Shown: positions 35,198 through 43,533 of the stretch, in pieces | How the letters are laid out: every line of letters begins with the position of its first letter | Position numbering within the stretch: the stretch's first letter is position 1 | Assembly: GCA_910583785.1 (NCBI GenBank) | Contig: CAJTZK010000002.1 | Location: 248,001 to 312,000, forward strand | Direction: 5' to 3' | Length of the DNA: 64,000 nt | From: an uncultured Oscillibacter sp. | GTDB lineage: Bacteria; Bacillota; Clostridia; Oscillospirales; Oscillospiraceae | Notes under the pieces: model-generated | The model's database searches: none | The model's input: only the letters and a program-made list of their open reading frames with translations | Told to the model about the DNA's origin: nothing | Position numbers and translations under genes: made by a program

Positions 35198-37120
35198 TTA
35201 CTTTGTAATGTCCACGTATTTGGTCTCCATGGCCAGGGGCCGGAAGGGCTTGCCGCCGTCCTCATAGAACTTCCCGAAGTACTCCAGGCACTGGAGACGG
35301 AGGTCGTGGACGTAGCAGCCCAGCAGGTTCAGCGCGAAGTTCAACGCGTTGCCCGCCAGGGAGATCACAAGGAAAATGAGGATGTTGCCGGGAATCGCGC
35401 CCAGGGTGTTGAACACCTGGGCAATGACGCTGCCCGCCAGCATCAGGGCCATGAGACGGGCATAGGAGAGGATGTCGCCGAAATAGCCCGTGACATGGTT
35501 GTAGAGGGAGCCGAAGATGCCCATGATCTTGCCAAAGCCCTGTCCGGTGACCAGGGGCCCGATGACAATCAGGGCCAGGCCCGCGTAGAGGACCAGATTG
35601 GTAACGCCCGCGGCCATCAGGCCGATGCCCGCGAAGACGATCCACCAGGTGACCTCTTCAAACACGGCATCCAGCACCTGCCCGGCCTTCAGCTTGCGGA
35701 TGAAGCTGACGGCCATGCCCGTGATAATCTGCACCAGGCCCAGGGCCATGGCGCCCACCAGGATCATCAGCGTGTCGTTCAGCGGGGTGAACAGGGCCGG
35801 GAGGGCGAAGTCCGCCCCCGTGGTAATCTTCACCACCTGGGTCAGGAAGTCGCCGAAGAAGCCCCCGGTAACCGCGCCCATGATGAAGGTGGACACGCCG
35901 CACAGCTGCATCAGGCCCATCATGTGGCCCATGGTGCCCTTGGGGCGGTACTTTTTCGAGATGACCGTGCCCGCCAGGAACATCAAAATGCCATAGCCCA
36001 TGTCCGCCATCATGATGCCGTAGAACAAAATGAAGAAGGGGGCCATCAGGGGGTTGGGGTCCACGTTGTTGTAAGCGGGGAGGGAGTACATCTCCGTCAC
36101 CATGTTCAGCGGCCTGGTGAGCCAGTTGTTCTTCAGGCGCACGGGGACGTCGGGGATGTCCTCCTCCGCGGGGTCCGACGCCTCCCAGGCGCAGCCCCTG
36201 GCGTCCAGAAGGGATTGGACCCCGCCCAGGTTTTCCGCCGGGACCCAGCCTTCGAAGAAGACGATGGTCCCGTCGGTGAGGAGCCGCTCGGCATTCACGC
36301 CCTCCGCCGCCTCGGCGCTGAGCCGGTCGGCGTAGAGCCGGAGGCGGTCCCGCTCCGGGGCCAAGGCGGCGATGGCGGCTTCCGCCTCCTGCCGCTGTCT
36401 GCGGTTTTCCGCCAGGGAGGCGTCCAGGGCCTGGACGTTCTGGGCCGCCGTGCCCGTCACGCCCTGGAAAGCGGTAACGCTGAAGCCATGGGGCCGCAGG
36501 ACCTCCAGGGCTTTCTCCTCCTCCTCCCGGTGGGCGACCAGGAGGCAGCACCGCTGCTGTTTGTCGGCGCTGACCTCATAGAGCTCCGCCAGGTTCTCCG
36601 CCAGCCCGCCGCGGATGGCAGCGGGGTCCGCCGCCCCGGGGAACACGCCCAGGCGGAACACCGTGTGCTCGGTGCCCCCCAGTTCCAGGGGCATATCCAG
36701 GGGGACCCAGGGCTCCAGGCCCGCCCTGCGGCTCAGGAGGCGGCTTTCCTCCCCCTGAAGGCGGGAGATGTCCTGGAGATAGCCGTTGATCCGCCTGCTG
36801 ACGGCCCGGGACTCCTCCAGGGTTCCGCCGCTGAGGAACTCCTCCTCAGACACCGCCCGGCGCTGGATGAAGAGGCCGTCCTTGGTTCCGCCGTAGCGCT
36901 TCAGGGCGTCCAGGGCGGCGGCGGCCTCCCCCTGCTCGTTCTTGGTCTCCGCCAGCGTGGAGGCATCCCGCCGCAGCAGCGCCGCCCAGGCGGGGTCCGA
37001 GAGCTTCCCGGCGGGCTCGCTGATCTCCACACAGCCCAGGCGCAGCAGCTCCCGCAGGAGGGCATCCCGGCTGTCGGCCATGGCCATGACGCGGAGCTTT
37101 TTCATTTTTACAATGGCCAT
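35198..37120 (-). CDS. ntpI: V-type ATPase subunit I/a (membrane stator)
   Basis: 640 residues. A cytoplasmic N-terminal half with helical hairpins (about 1-330) and a C-terminal half of seven to eight membrane helices from ITMVTEMYSLP-like NMVTEMYSLPAYNNVDPNP onward, including ILSYARLMALMLAGSVIAQ, which carries the essential Arg in the ion path. It forms the half-channels against the K ring. Its start is one base after the stop of the preceding small subunit. Confidence 0.95.
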   Translation of the reverse strand: MAIVKMKKLRVMAMADSRDALLRELLRLGCVEISEPAGKLSDPAWAALLRRDASTLAETKNEQGEAAAALDALKRYGGTKDGLFIQRRAVSEEEFLSGGTLEESRAVSRRINGYLQDISRLQGEESRLLSRRAGLEPWVPLDMPLELGGTEHTVFRLGVFPGAADPAAIRGGLAENLAELYEVSADKQQRCCLLVAHREEEEKALEVLRPHGFSVTAFQGVTGTAAQNVQALDASLAENRRQRQEAEAAIAALAPERDRLRLYADRLSAEAAEGVNAERLLTDGTIVFFEGWVPAENLGGVQSLLDARGCAWEASDPAEEDIPDVPVRLKNNWLTRPLNMVTEMYSLPAYNNVDPNPLMAPFFILFYGIMMADMGYGILMFLAGTVISKKYRPKGTMGHMMGLMQLCGVSTFIMGAVTGGFFGDFLTQVVKITTGADFALPALFTPLNDTLMILVGAMALGLVQIITGMAVSFIRKLKAGQVLDAVFEEVTWWIVFAGIGLMAAGVTNLVLYAGLALIVIGPLVTGQGFGKIMGIFGSLYNHVTGYFGDILSYARLMALMLAGSVIAQVFNTLGAIPGNILIFLVISLAGNALNFALNLLGCYVHDLRLQCLEYFGKFYEDGGKPFRPLAMETKYVDITK

Positions 37121-37121
37121 C

Positions 37122-37436
37122 TCAGTGCTTCACAACCCTTCCGACAATAAACTCCGCGGCGGCGTCCAGGTGTTTTTCCGCCGTCTCCCGCAGTTTGGCG
37201 GCGTCCGCCTCCGCCGCCTGGGCGGTCTTTTTTGCCGCGGCGGCCGCCCGTTCCTCCGCCTGGCGCAGAAGCTCCCGGCCGGCCTCCGCCCCGGCGCTCC
37301 GCTGCCTTTGCAAGAGCGCCTGACCTTCCTTTTCCGCGTCGGCGATGATCTGCTTTGCCTCCGCCTCGGCGGCGGCCCGGCGTTCGCGGACCTCGTTTTC
37401 CACCTGCGTTACCTTTTCGATCGCTTCCAGGGACAT
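37122..37436 (-). CDS. ntpF: V-type ATPase small peripheral-stalk subunit (NtpF/H/G type)
   Basis: 104 residues, nearly all Ala/Glu/Arg/Lys coiled coil (SLEAIEKVTQVENEVRERRA), the partner of subunit E in the stator stalks. It is the first gene of the operon. The nine-gene order F-I-K-E-C-G-A-B-D is the same as in the ntp operon of Enterococcus hirae. Confidence 0.9.
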   Translation of the reverse strand: MSLEAIEKVTQVENEVRERRAAAEAEAKQIIADAEKEGQALLQRQRSAGAEAGRELLRQAEERAAAAAKKTAQAAEADAAKLRETAEKHLDAAAEFIVGRVVKH

Positions 37437-37511
37437 TCGTTCTCACCTTCTCTCCATGTGCCATAGCTCCCGGCCTTCGTCCCGCCGGGCGCATGGTCAT
37501 TCTGATTATAC

Positions 37512-37540
37512 AGTATAGGCGAAGTCGTCCATTTTTGCAA
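37512..37540 (-). promoter_or_regulatory. Promoter of the V-ATPase operon
   Basis: Minus strand TTGCAA, 17 bp, TATACT, with a leader of about 70 nt before the first gene. Confidence 0.75.
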
Positions 37541-37562
37541 GGGGATTTTTGCTAACGCGCCG

Positions 37563-37598
37563 AAAAGAAGGGCGGCCCTCCCCAACGGGAGGGCCGCC
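37563..37598 (-). terminator. Terminator after the DUF4180 gene
   Basis: 12-bp stem GGCGGCCCTCCC / GGGAGGGCCGCC (37571-37598); on the minus strand it is followed by CTTCTTTTC. Confidence 0.75.
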
Positions 37599-37624
37599 TG
37601 TAAACCGGAATCTGTCCGCCTTGC

Positions 37625-37994
37625 TTACTTCGCCCGCGCCAGCCGCTCCAGGGCTTCCTCCCGGGAGGCGGCAAAGAAAAAGTGCTTCCCCTGGTTGGAC
37701 TCATAGATAAAGTCCCGGAGGGGCTTGCTGGTATAGTGGGAGTAGCCGCCAAACACGGCGGCTTTCACATGGTAATTCACAAATTTCTGGAGAATCTCCC
37801 CAGCCACGCCCGTGCTGAGAATGGAGAAGTCCTCCCCCAGCCCCCGCTTGTCGATGGCGGTGCGCTCCGCGCCCGCCTCATATTTCACGGTCATGGCCAG
37901 GTCCAGGGCGGCCTGGGGGGGGGGTGATCTCCGCCTGATCGCCGGAGATGGCCGCGATATCCGTTCCATTCCCTTTTACATATTCGATGTTCAA
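37625..37994 (-). pseudogene. DUF4180 protein, out of frame at a run of ten C
   Basis: The natural start is TTG (37994) after GAGGAGG, encoding NIEYVKGNGTDIAAISGDQ. The family core (QAALDLAMTVKYEAGAER, LSTGVAGEILQKFVNYHVKA, YTSKPLRDFIYESNQGK) is in another frame. The two meet at C10 on the coding strand (37915-37924). Nine C would give an intact protein of about 122 residues with ITPPQAALDL across the join. The function of DUF4180 is unknown. An ATG at 37969 gives an open but unnatural N-terminus. It is either a phase-variable tract, a mutation or a homopolymer error. Confidence 0.75.
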
Positions 37995-38045
37995 AACATT
38001 ACCTCCTCAAATCAAAAACGCGGCGCAAATTCCAGCTGAGGCCGT

Positions 38046-38074
38046 ATCATACCACAACCGGGCCCCTTTGCCAA
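38046..38074 (-). promoter_or_regulatory. Promoter of the DUF4180 gene
   Basis: Minus strand TTGGCA, 17 bp, TATGAT with TGG extension. Confidence 0.65.
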
Positions 38075-38283
38075 ACCGGGCGTGTCCCCGCGCGCGTTTT
38101 ATAGAAAGAAGGGCCCGGGAGAAGGGAGGGCCCGCGGGTCCTCCCCTGCGCCGCATGCCTCCTAATATAATAGGAGCCGCGCAGTCCGGCGCACTCTGCC
38201 AAATCCCAGCCCTTTTCTTTTTCCCCAAATGGTGGTATACTTCTCTTTAAATCCGGAATTTACTGATGAAAGGAGGGACCGCC

Positions 38284-38790
38284 ATGCAGGCCGGGGAACG
38301 GCGGAAAGCAATTCTGGAACTCTTACGGCAGGCCAGCCGTCCCCTCAGCGCCGGGTACCTGGCCGGGCGTTTCTCCGTCAGCCGCCAGGCGGTGGTGGGG
38401 GACGTGGCCCTGCTCCGGGCCTCCGGGGCGGATATCTCCGCCACCCCCAGGGGCTATGTCATCCTAAAAGCCCGCCAGGGCCTCATCCGCCAGGTGGCCT
38501 GCCGGCACGACGGGCTGGGCATGGAAGCGGAGCTCTGCGCCGTGGTGGACCAGGGCTGCTCCGTGCTGGACGTCATTGTGGACCACCCTGTCTATGGCCA
38601 GCTCACCGGGCCCCTCCAGCTCTCCAGCCGCTACGATGTGGGCCAGTTCCTCTCCCGCTGCGCCGGGGCCCGGCCCCTGTCGGACCTCACCGGGGGCATC
38701 CACCTCCACACCCTCTCCTGCCCGGACGAGGACGCCTTCCGCCGTGTGCGGGAATCCCTGGGGGCCCTGGGAGTCCTGTGGGAGGGCTGA
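38284..38790 (+). CDS. niaR: NiaR-type transcriptional repressor (HTH plus 3H domain)
   Basis: 168 residues from the ATG at 38284 with AAAGGAGGG upstream. An N-terminal winged helix (RKAILELLRQASRPLSAGYL; SVSRQAVVGDVALLR) is followed by a 3H domain with its histidines (ACRHDG, VIVDHPVYG, GGIHLHTL). NiaR represses NAD-synthesis and niacin-uptake genes when nicotinate is present. No such gene is adjacent; its targets would lie elsewhere. An extended -10 TGGTATACT lies near 38236. Confidence 0.9.
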   Translation: MQAGERRKAILELLRQASRPLSAGYLAGRFSVSRQAVVGDVALLRASGADISATPRGYVILKARQGLIRQVACRHDGLGMEAELCAVVDQGCSVLDVIVDHPVYGQLTGPLQLSSRYDVGQFLSRCAGARPLSDLTGGIHLHTLSCPDEDAFRRVRESLGALGVLWEG

Positions 38791-38990
38791 TGCCCTGCCC
38801 CGCCCTTCCCGCGCCCTGGGCCCCGCCAGCGGGGGCGTATCCGCATCTGCGCGGAGTGCGCCGCGGTTTGAGGAAAAACAAAAAGTATTGTCGAGATTGC
38901 AAATTACTTTACGTATTCAAAGCCTGGGGCCGTCTCCGGTGTGGGACAGGCTCCGGCTCTTGCCGCCTGGGCGGATGGGGAGGAACTTCT
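38791..38990 (+). other. Spacer between niaR and the MATE gene with a possible zinc-ribbon remnant
   Basis: 200 bp. One frame gives GRIRICAECAA and a neighbouring frame KYCRDCKLLYVF, together resembling a broken CxxC...CxxC zinc ribbon. No ribosome binding site fits. It may also contain the MATE promoter, but no -35/-10 pair is convincing. Confidence 0.25.
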
Positions 38991-40361
38991 ATGAACAAAA
39001 GCGGCATGCGGGACATGACGGCGGGCAGCCCCGCCGGGCACATTCTCTACTTTGCCCTGCCCCTCCTGGCGGGGAGCTTTCTCCAGCAGCTTTACAACAT
39101 GGTGGACAGCTGGGTAGTGGGGCGCTACGTGGGGGACGGGGCCCTGGCCGCCGTGGGCGTGGGCTTCCCGGTTCTGACCATGTTCTCCTCCCTCTTCATC
39201 GGCCTTTCCAGCGGCGGCACGGTGGTCATCGCGCAGTTCTTCGGCGCGGGGAAGCTGGACCGGGTCCGGGACGCGGTGGACACCATCTACGCCGCCTTCC
39301 TCACCTCCATCGTCCCCCTGACGGCCCTGGCCCTTCTGGCGGTGGGTCCCGTTCTCCGCCTGCTCCAGGTGGAGGCGTCCGCCTATGGCGAGGCCTACCT
39401 TTATTTAATAGTGGTCTGCGCCGGGCTTGTGGGCAGCATCGGCTATAACCTCAACGCAGGCATCTTAGGGGGCCTGGGGAACAGCCGGAGCACCCTTTTA
39501 TTCCTGGCGGTGGCCTCGGTGATGAACATTGCCCTGGACCTGGTCCTGGTGCTGGCCTTCCGCCTGGGAGTCCTGGGGGTGGCCCTGGGGACCATCCTGG
39601 CCCAGGCGTTCTCCTGGCTCTTCGGCGTGTCCTATATCAACCGCCATTACCCGGAGCTCTCCCTGCGCCTCCTGCCCCGGACCTTTGACCGGGCCCTTTT
39701 CCGCCAGATCATGGGCATCGGCCTCCCGGCGGGGGTACAGATGTCCCTGGTGGCCCTGGGGGCCATGGTGGTGATGGGAAAAATCAACTCCTATGGCAAG
39801 GAATTTACCGCCGGGTACAATGTGGGCTTCCGGCTGGACCAGCTGGCCTTCCTGCCCATCCAGAGCCTCTCCAGCGCCGTCATCTCCTTCGTGGGCCAAA
39901 ACACCGGAGCCAGGAAGCCGGACCGGGTCCGGCGGGGCATCCGGGTAACGGTAAGCCTTTCCGCCGCCTGGGCCCTTTTAATGACGGCGGCGCTGATTCC
40001 CTTCCGGGAACCCCTGGTGGCGTTTTTCTCCCCCACTCCGGCGGTGATCCACGCCGGGGCGGTTTACCTCCAGTGCATCATGCCCTTTTACGTGCTGTTC
40101 GCCGTCATGTTCTGCCTGAATAACGCCATGCGGGGGGCGGGGGACAGCGTGTTTCCCATGGTGGACGTGATTTTGTCCTTGATCCTGGTCCGGGTTCCAG
40201 CGGTGTACTGCCTGGCGGACCGCTTTGGGCCGGATTATATGTACTACGGGATGGCCGTGGGCTGGACGGTTGGCCTGGCAATGTCCGTGGGATGGTACTG
40301 TTCCGGCCGCTGGAAACGCCGGGGGAGCCTGGCGGACCGGGAAGCCGGGCCGGAGCCCTGA
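38991..40361 (+). CDS. MATE family multidrug/solute exporter
   Basis: 456 residues with twelve membrane helices. The NorM/DinF-like start (ILYFALPLLAGSFLQQLYNMVDSWVVGRYVG) is distinctive. It exports cationic compounds using a Na+ or H+ gradient; the substrate cannot be told. The ATG at 38991 has GGAGG upstream. The frame stays open far upstream because of GC bias, but the MATE homology begins exactly at this ATG. Confidence 0.94.
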   Translation: MNKSGMRDMTAGSPAGHILYFALPLLAGSFLQQLYNMVDSWVVGRYVGDGALAAVGVGFPVLTMFSSLFIGLSSGGTVVIAQFFGAGKLDRVRDAVDTIYAAFLTSIVPLTALALLAVGPVLRLLQVEASAYGEAYLYLIVVCAGLVGSIGYNLNAGILGGLGNSRSTLLFLAVASVMNIALDLVLVLAFRLGVLGVALGTILAQAFSWLFGVSYINRHYPELSLRLLPRTFDRALFRQIMGIGLPAGVQMSLVALGAMVVMGKINSYGKEFTAGYNVGFRLDQLAFLPIQSLSSAVISFVGQNTGARKPDRVRRGIRVTVSLSAAWALLMTAALIPFREPLVAFFSPTPAVIHAGAVYLQCIMPFYVLFAVMFCLNNAMRGAGDSVFPMVDVILSLILVRVPAVYCLADRFGPDYMYYGMAVGWTVGLAMSVGWYCSGRWKRRGSLADREAGPEP

Positions 40362-40385
40362 TCTTTTGCGAAGCACCGGGCTGGG

Positions 40386-40467
40386 GAACACGCGTTTTCC
40401 AAACGCGCGTTCCCTCCTTTATTCCCCCTCCCCGGCCCGCCTCCCGGCCGGGCCTTCTTTTTTTTAA
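40386..40467 (+). terminator. Two hairpins ending the MATE transcript
   Basis: GGAACACGCGTTT/AAACGCGCGTTCC (40386-40412, one mismatch), then a GC hairpin in GGCCCGCCTCCCGGCCGGGCC (40434-40454) followed by TTCTTTTTTTT. Confidence 0.8.
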
Positions 40468-40482
40468 AATTTTTCCGCAGAC

Positions 40483-40511
40483 TGAAAGTATCCGCCCCGC
40501 TGGATCGTATC
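40483..40511 (+). promoter_or_regulatory. Possible ECF-type autoregulated promoter
   Basis: TGAAAG, 17 bp, CGTATC, resembling the TGAAAC-N16/17-CGTC pattern of ECF sigma promoters; 33 bp before the sigma factor ATG. Confidence 0.45.
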
Positions 40512-40543
40512 CATAACGAGAGCGCTCCAAAGGAGTTGATACC

Positions 40544-41032
40544 ATGGATACGAACCAGCAGGCGGAACGGCTGGCAAGCGCCTACGCCGACGCCATTCTC
40601 CGCCTCAGCTATGCCTACCTGAAAAACACCTATGATGCCCAAGACGTCTGCCAGACCGTCTTCGTCAAGCTCCTCACGGAGCCCCGGGAATTCGGCAGCG
40701 CCGAACACGAGCGGGCCTATGTCCTCCGCATGGCGGCAAACGCCTGCAAGGACCTTTTGAAAAGCCCCTGGCGGAAGCGGACCTGCGGCCTGGAAACCGT
40801 GCTGGAGGTCCCCGCCCCGGAGGCGGGGGACGGCTCCGTGCTGGCGGCGGTGAACGAGCTGCCCGCCCACTACCGCACGGCAATCTACCTCTTTTACTAC
40901 GAAGGCTACCAGGCGGCGGAGATCGGGAAGATTCTCGGCGTGCCCACCGCCACGGTTCACACCCGCCTGGCCCGGGGCCGGGCAAGGCTCAAGGATATCT
41001 TAGGAGGTATGGACTATGAGCGATCTGTTTGA
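40544..41032 (+). CDS. ECF family RNA polymerase sigma factor
   Basis: 162 residues. Region 2 (ILRLSYAYLKNTYDAQDVCQTVFVKLL) and region 4 (LPAHYRTAIYLFYYEGYQAAEIGKILG, TVHTRLARGRARLK) are clear; region 3 is absent, as in ECF sigma factors. The ATG at 40544 follows CCAAAGGAG. The next gene, overlapping by 17 bp, is a single-pass DUF4179 protein that probably holds the sigma factor at the membrane. Confidence 0.94.
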   Translation: MDTNQQAERLASAYADAILRLSYAYLKNTYDAQDVCQTVFVKLLTEPREFGSAEHERAYVLRMAANACKDLLKSPWRKRTCGLETVLEVPAPEAGDGSVLAAVNELPAHYRTAIYLFYYEGYQAAEIGKILGVPTATVHTRLARGRARLKDILGGMDYERSV

Positions 41033-42071
41033 TTACAAAAAGGAGATGAGCGAATTGCGCTTTACGGAGATTCAGAAGAAAGCCCTGGCGGAGGCCGCCG
41101 CCTCCGCCGCCCGGACCCCGGCAAAACGCCGCCGCCCCGTGTTCCGCACGGCCCTGATTGCCGCCGCCATGGCCGCCGTGCTGGTGGTGGGGTCCAGCGC
41201 GGCGGGGATTCTGCCCAGCCCCGCGGAGATTTTCACCCCTCTGTTCGGCGGGGCCGCGGCCCAGACGGAGGTCATCGGCAAAATCGGGCACCCCATCGGG
41301 GCCAGCGACACAGTCAACGGAATCACCATCACGGCGGACGCCATTATGGGGACCGAGTACAACGCAGTCATCGTCTACACCCTCAGCCGGGACGACGGGG
41401 CGCGCTTCTTCCCGGAGGGGGAGAACCTGGACAGCCGGATGCTGGTGATGGGCGGCTTTGGCGGGCTAGGCGGCATCAAGGGCGGAAGCCACGGCAGCTC
41501 CTGGTTCGTGGACGAGGACCCGGAGGACGACCGTATCCAATATGTGGAAGCCGTCAATATGGACTATCCCGTGACGAAAGCCACCGTCAACGCCACCTTC
41601 TACGACCTGTGCTATTGGAAGGACGGCCAGGCGGAGCCCCAGGCCCTCTATACGGGCAGATGGTATCTCCGCTATGAGGTGGACTACGAGGACTGCTCCA
41701 TCCGCCTGGGCGGCGGGGAGACCTTCTCTCAGGACGGATTGAACTTCACCATCGATGAGGTATCCGTTTCCCCCATCGGTTTCCGAGTGGCCTACACGGC
41801 GGACCAGGAGCCCGTCTGGAGCGGCGCCCCCAGCGGGCGGCAGGCCCCCCAGGACTCCCGCGAGTCCCAGCGGTATCTGGAAAACGTGGAAATCCTCCTC
41901 ACCAAGACCGACGGCACGGTGCTTGACCTCAGCAATTCCGGCGGCAGCATCTCCCCCAAGGATGGCGCGTCCGTCTGCACCAAGGGCGAGGTTCTGACGG
42001 AGATTCTCCCCCTGGAGGACATGGCCTCCATCTCCGTGGGCGGCGTGACCTACGAAATTCCCCACGATTAA
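41016..42071 (+). CDS. DUF4179 membrane protein, likely anti-sigma factor
   Basis: 351 residues. A cytoplasmic N-terminus of about 45 residues, one membrane segment (about 47-66, TALIAAAMAAVLVVGSSAA) and a large outside domain typical of DUF4179 proteins encoded after ECF sigma factors. By analogy the cytoplasmic part binds the sigma factor until an envelope signal acts. The ATG has AGGAGG inside the sigma gene. The signal is unknown. Confidence 0.8.
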   Translation: MSDLFDYKKEMSELRFTEIQKKALAEAAASAARTPAKRRRPVFRTALIAAAMAAVLVVGSSAAGILPSPAEIFTPLFGGAAAQTEVIGKIGHPIGASDTVNGITITADAIMGTEYNAVIVYTLSRDDGARFFPEGENLDSRMLVMGGFGGLGGIKGGSHGSSWFVDEDPEDDRIQYVEAVNMDYPVTKATVNATFYDLCYWKDGQAEPQALYTGRWYLRYEVDYEDCSIRLGGGETFSQDGLNFTIDEVSVSPIGFRVAYTADQEPVWSGAPSGRQAPQDSRESQRYLENVEILLTKTDGTVLDLSNSGGSISPKDGASVCTKGEVLTEILPLEDMASISVGGVTYEIPHD

Positions 42072-42086
42072 CCCCCAGGTCCCAGA

Positions 42087-42117
42087 GGAACGGGCCGCCC
42101 AGGAGGCGGCCCGTTCC
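42087..42117 (+). terminator. Terminator after the DUF4179 gene
   Basis: 13-bp stem GGAACGGGCCGCC / GGCGGCCCGTTCC, followed by CCC rather than T, so strength is uncertain. Confidence 0.6.
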
Positions 42118-42162
42118 CCCGAAGCCGCCGGGCCCCGGAGAGGCCCGTTTCCCCCAACCAAC

Positions 42163-42190
42163 AAGGCCGGGACCTTAGGTCCCGGCCTTT
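42163..42190. terminator. Bidirectional terminator
   Basis: Perfect 12-bp stem AAGGCCGGGACC / GGTCCCGGCCTT with TTA loop. It lies between convergent genes. Confidence 0.85.
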
Positions 42191-42193
42191 GCC

Positions 42194-43144
42194 TTACTCA
42201 ATCTCCATATGTACCGACTCGTGGAACTCCGGCTCCACCAGCCCGGGAATCTCCACCGCGTCGGTAAAGCGCACGTCCTCCGTATATTCCCGCAGCAGGG
42301 AAATAATATAGGGGTGGGGCCGCTCGTCGGGCCGCCCCGCCGCCACGCACACCACAATGGTCTTAGGGGCCAGGCGGCTGACGCTCTTCCTGGTGCTGGA
42401 GGTCAGGGAGGCGTGGTGGGGCAGCTTCAAAATGTCGCAGGGGGCCAGGGTGTCGTTGTCCCAGGCCGCGCCGTACATGTCGCCCCCCAGGACGATCTCC
42501 TTCCCGTGGTAGTATAGCCTCTGGCGGAGGCTGGAGATGTTCATGGACTTGGTCCAGCGCATCAAATCGTGGCGGTTCCGCTCTCCCCGGAAGGCCGCGT
42601 CGTAGACGGCCTTCTGCCGGGGATACAGGGCGGGCTCCCCGGCGTAAATATCCATGGCCAGGTCCTCCGTCAGCTGGAGGGACTCCACCTTGTCCCCGGG
42701 GAGCTCCACAAATTCTCCCACCCGCCCCGGGCGGGCCCGGAGGGCGGAGGCGTAAATGTCCAAGCACCGCAGCAGGTTCCGGGCCGCGCCGGGGAGCCCG
42801 TTGTCCCCATCGGGGTCCAGGGGGCCGTGGCCCTCCGGCGGAACGTAGGTGGAAACCAGCTTCTCCACCTCCACCGCCTCCAGAACCCGGCCCAGGCCGC
42901 CGATGTGGTCCCGGTGGAAGTGGGTGGCCAGGAGGACATCCAGCTTGCCGATGCCCTGCTTTTTCAAAAAGTCCCCGGCGTAAATCCGCTGGGACCGGGG
43001 GTCCAGGGGGGCGGGATGGTCGTCCCGGACCAGGTTGTCATGGCCGCAGTCCACCAGCATGGCGAAGCGCCGCGTCCCTCCCTCCAGCTCCTGGACCAGA
43101 ATGGAATCCCCGTTGCCGACGTTGATGAAATCCAATACCAGCAT
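42194..43144 (-). CDS. Metallo-beta-lactamase fold hydrolase, ComEC C-terminal-like
   Basis: 316 residues. Starts LDFINVGNGDSILVQ as in ComEC/Rec2-type MBL domains and has the metal motif THFHRDHIGG (His75, His77, Asp79, His80), then LGGDMYG and KLPHHAS later ligands. No signal peptide or membrane segment, so a soluble enzyme; the substrate is unknown (a nuclease or phosphodiesterase is possible). Monocistronic with its own promoter. Confidence 0.85.
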   Translation of the reverse strand: MLVLDFINVGNGDSILVQELEGGTRRFAMLVDCGHDNLVRDDHPAPLDPRSQRIYAGDFLKKQGIGKLDVLLATHFHRDHIGGLGRVLEAVEVEKLVSTYVPPEGHGPLDPDGDNGLPGAARNLLRCLDIYASALRARPGRVGEFVELPGDKVESLQLTEDLAMDIYAGEPALYPRQKAVYDAAFRGERNRHDLMRWTKSMNISSLRQRLYYHGKEIVLGGDMYGAAWDNDTLAPCDILKLPHHASLTSSTRKSVSRLAPKTIVVCVAAGRPDERPHPYIISLLREYTEDVRFTDAVEIPGLVEPEFHESVHMEIE

Positions 43145-43176
43145 AAGCCGATCCCCCTCACTTTTTTATTTAGGAT

Positions 43177-43205
43177 AGGATACCATAGCCCCGGAGGCGG
43201 CGCAA
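43177..43205 (-). promoter_or_regulatory. Promoter of the MBL-fold gene
   Basis: Minus strand TTGCGC, 17 bp, TATCCT with TGG extension. Confidence 0.5.
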
Positions 43206-43459
43206 GGGAAAGTCCCCCGCCGCAGCCTCCAAAATTTCACCTGGATTTTTGGCATCCTGCCGAAAGCCTCCCCTTCTGGATTCCGGCGGGAATCCGGCCC
43301 CAGGGGCTCCTAAAATTTCACTCCCGTTTATGTGATATATGTTTGTAACAAATAAGGAACCAAGCCCCGTGCGCCCCTGTCCGTGCGGCTTTCCGTGGCG
43401 GCAGAGCGGACCGCCGTTTGCTGGAAGGCGCGGGGGCGCGCCCTTTTCCCATCCTCTTC

Positions 43460-43488
43460 TAGACAGGCGGGGAATTGCGTGGTATAAT
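43460..43488 (+). promoter_or_regulatory. Promoter of the ZIP transporter gene
   Basis: TAGACA, 17 bp, TATAAT with TGG extension. Confidence 0.75.
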
Positions 43489-43533
43489 AAACTTGTTAGG
43501 GTATCGCTAAAAAAGGGAGGACATATCATTTTG

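Larger units (their letters stand above)
43145..43533. other. Divergent promoter region between the MBL-fold and ZIP genes
   Basis: About 390 bp with no gene-like frame. It holds the minus promoter at 43177-43205 and the plus promoter at 43460-43488; the middle is a mixed GC/AT spacer. Confidence 0.55.

Noticed and set aside
33989..37150. Very long open frame (over 1000 codons) opposite the V-ATPase genes, and similar ones opposite the flagellar genes at 3931-6666
   Set aside because: They mirror genuine genes on the other strand. Strong GC at third positions removes stop codons from the antisense frame. The translations are His/Gly/Val/Leu-rich and show no family.
38229..38990. A 710-codon frame joining the MATE exporter to upstream sequence
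   Set aside because: The upstream part overlaps niaR in another frame and is Pro/Arg/Gly shadow sequence; MATE similarity begins at the ATG at 38991.
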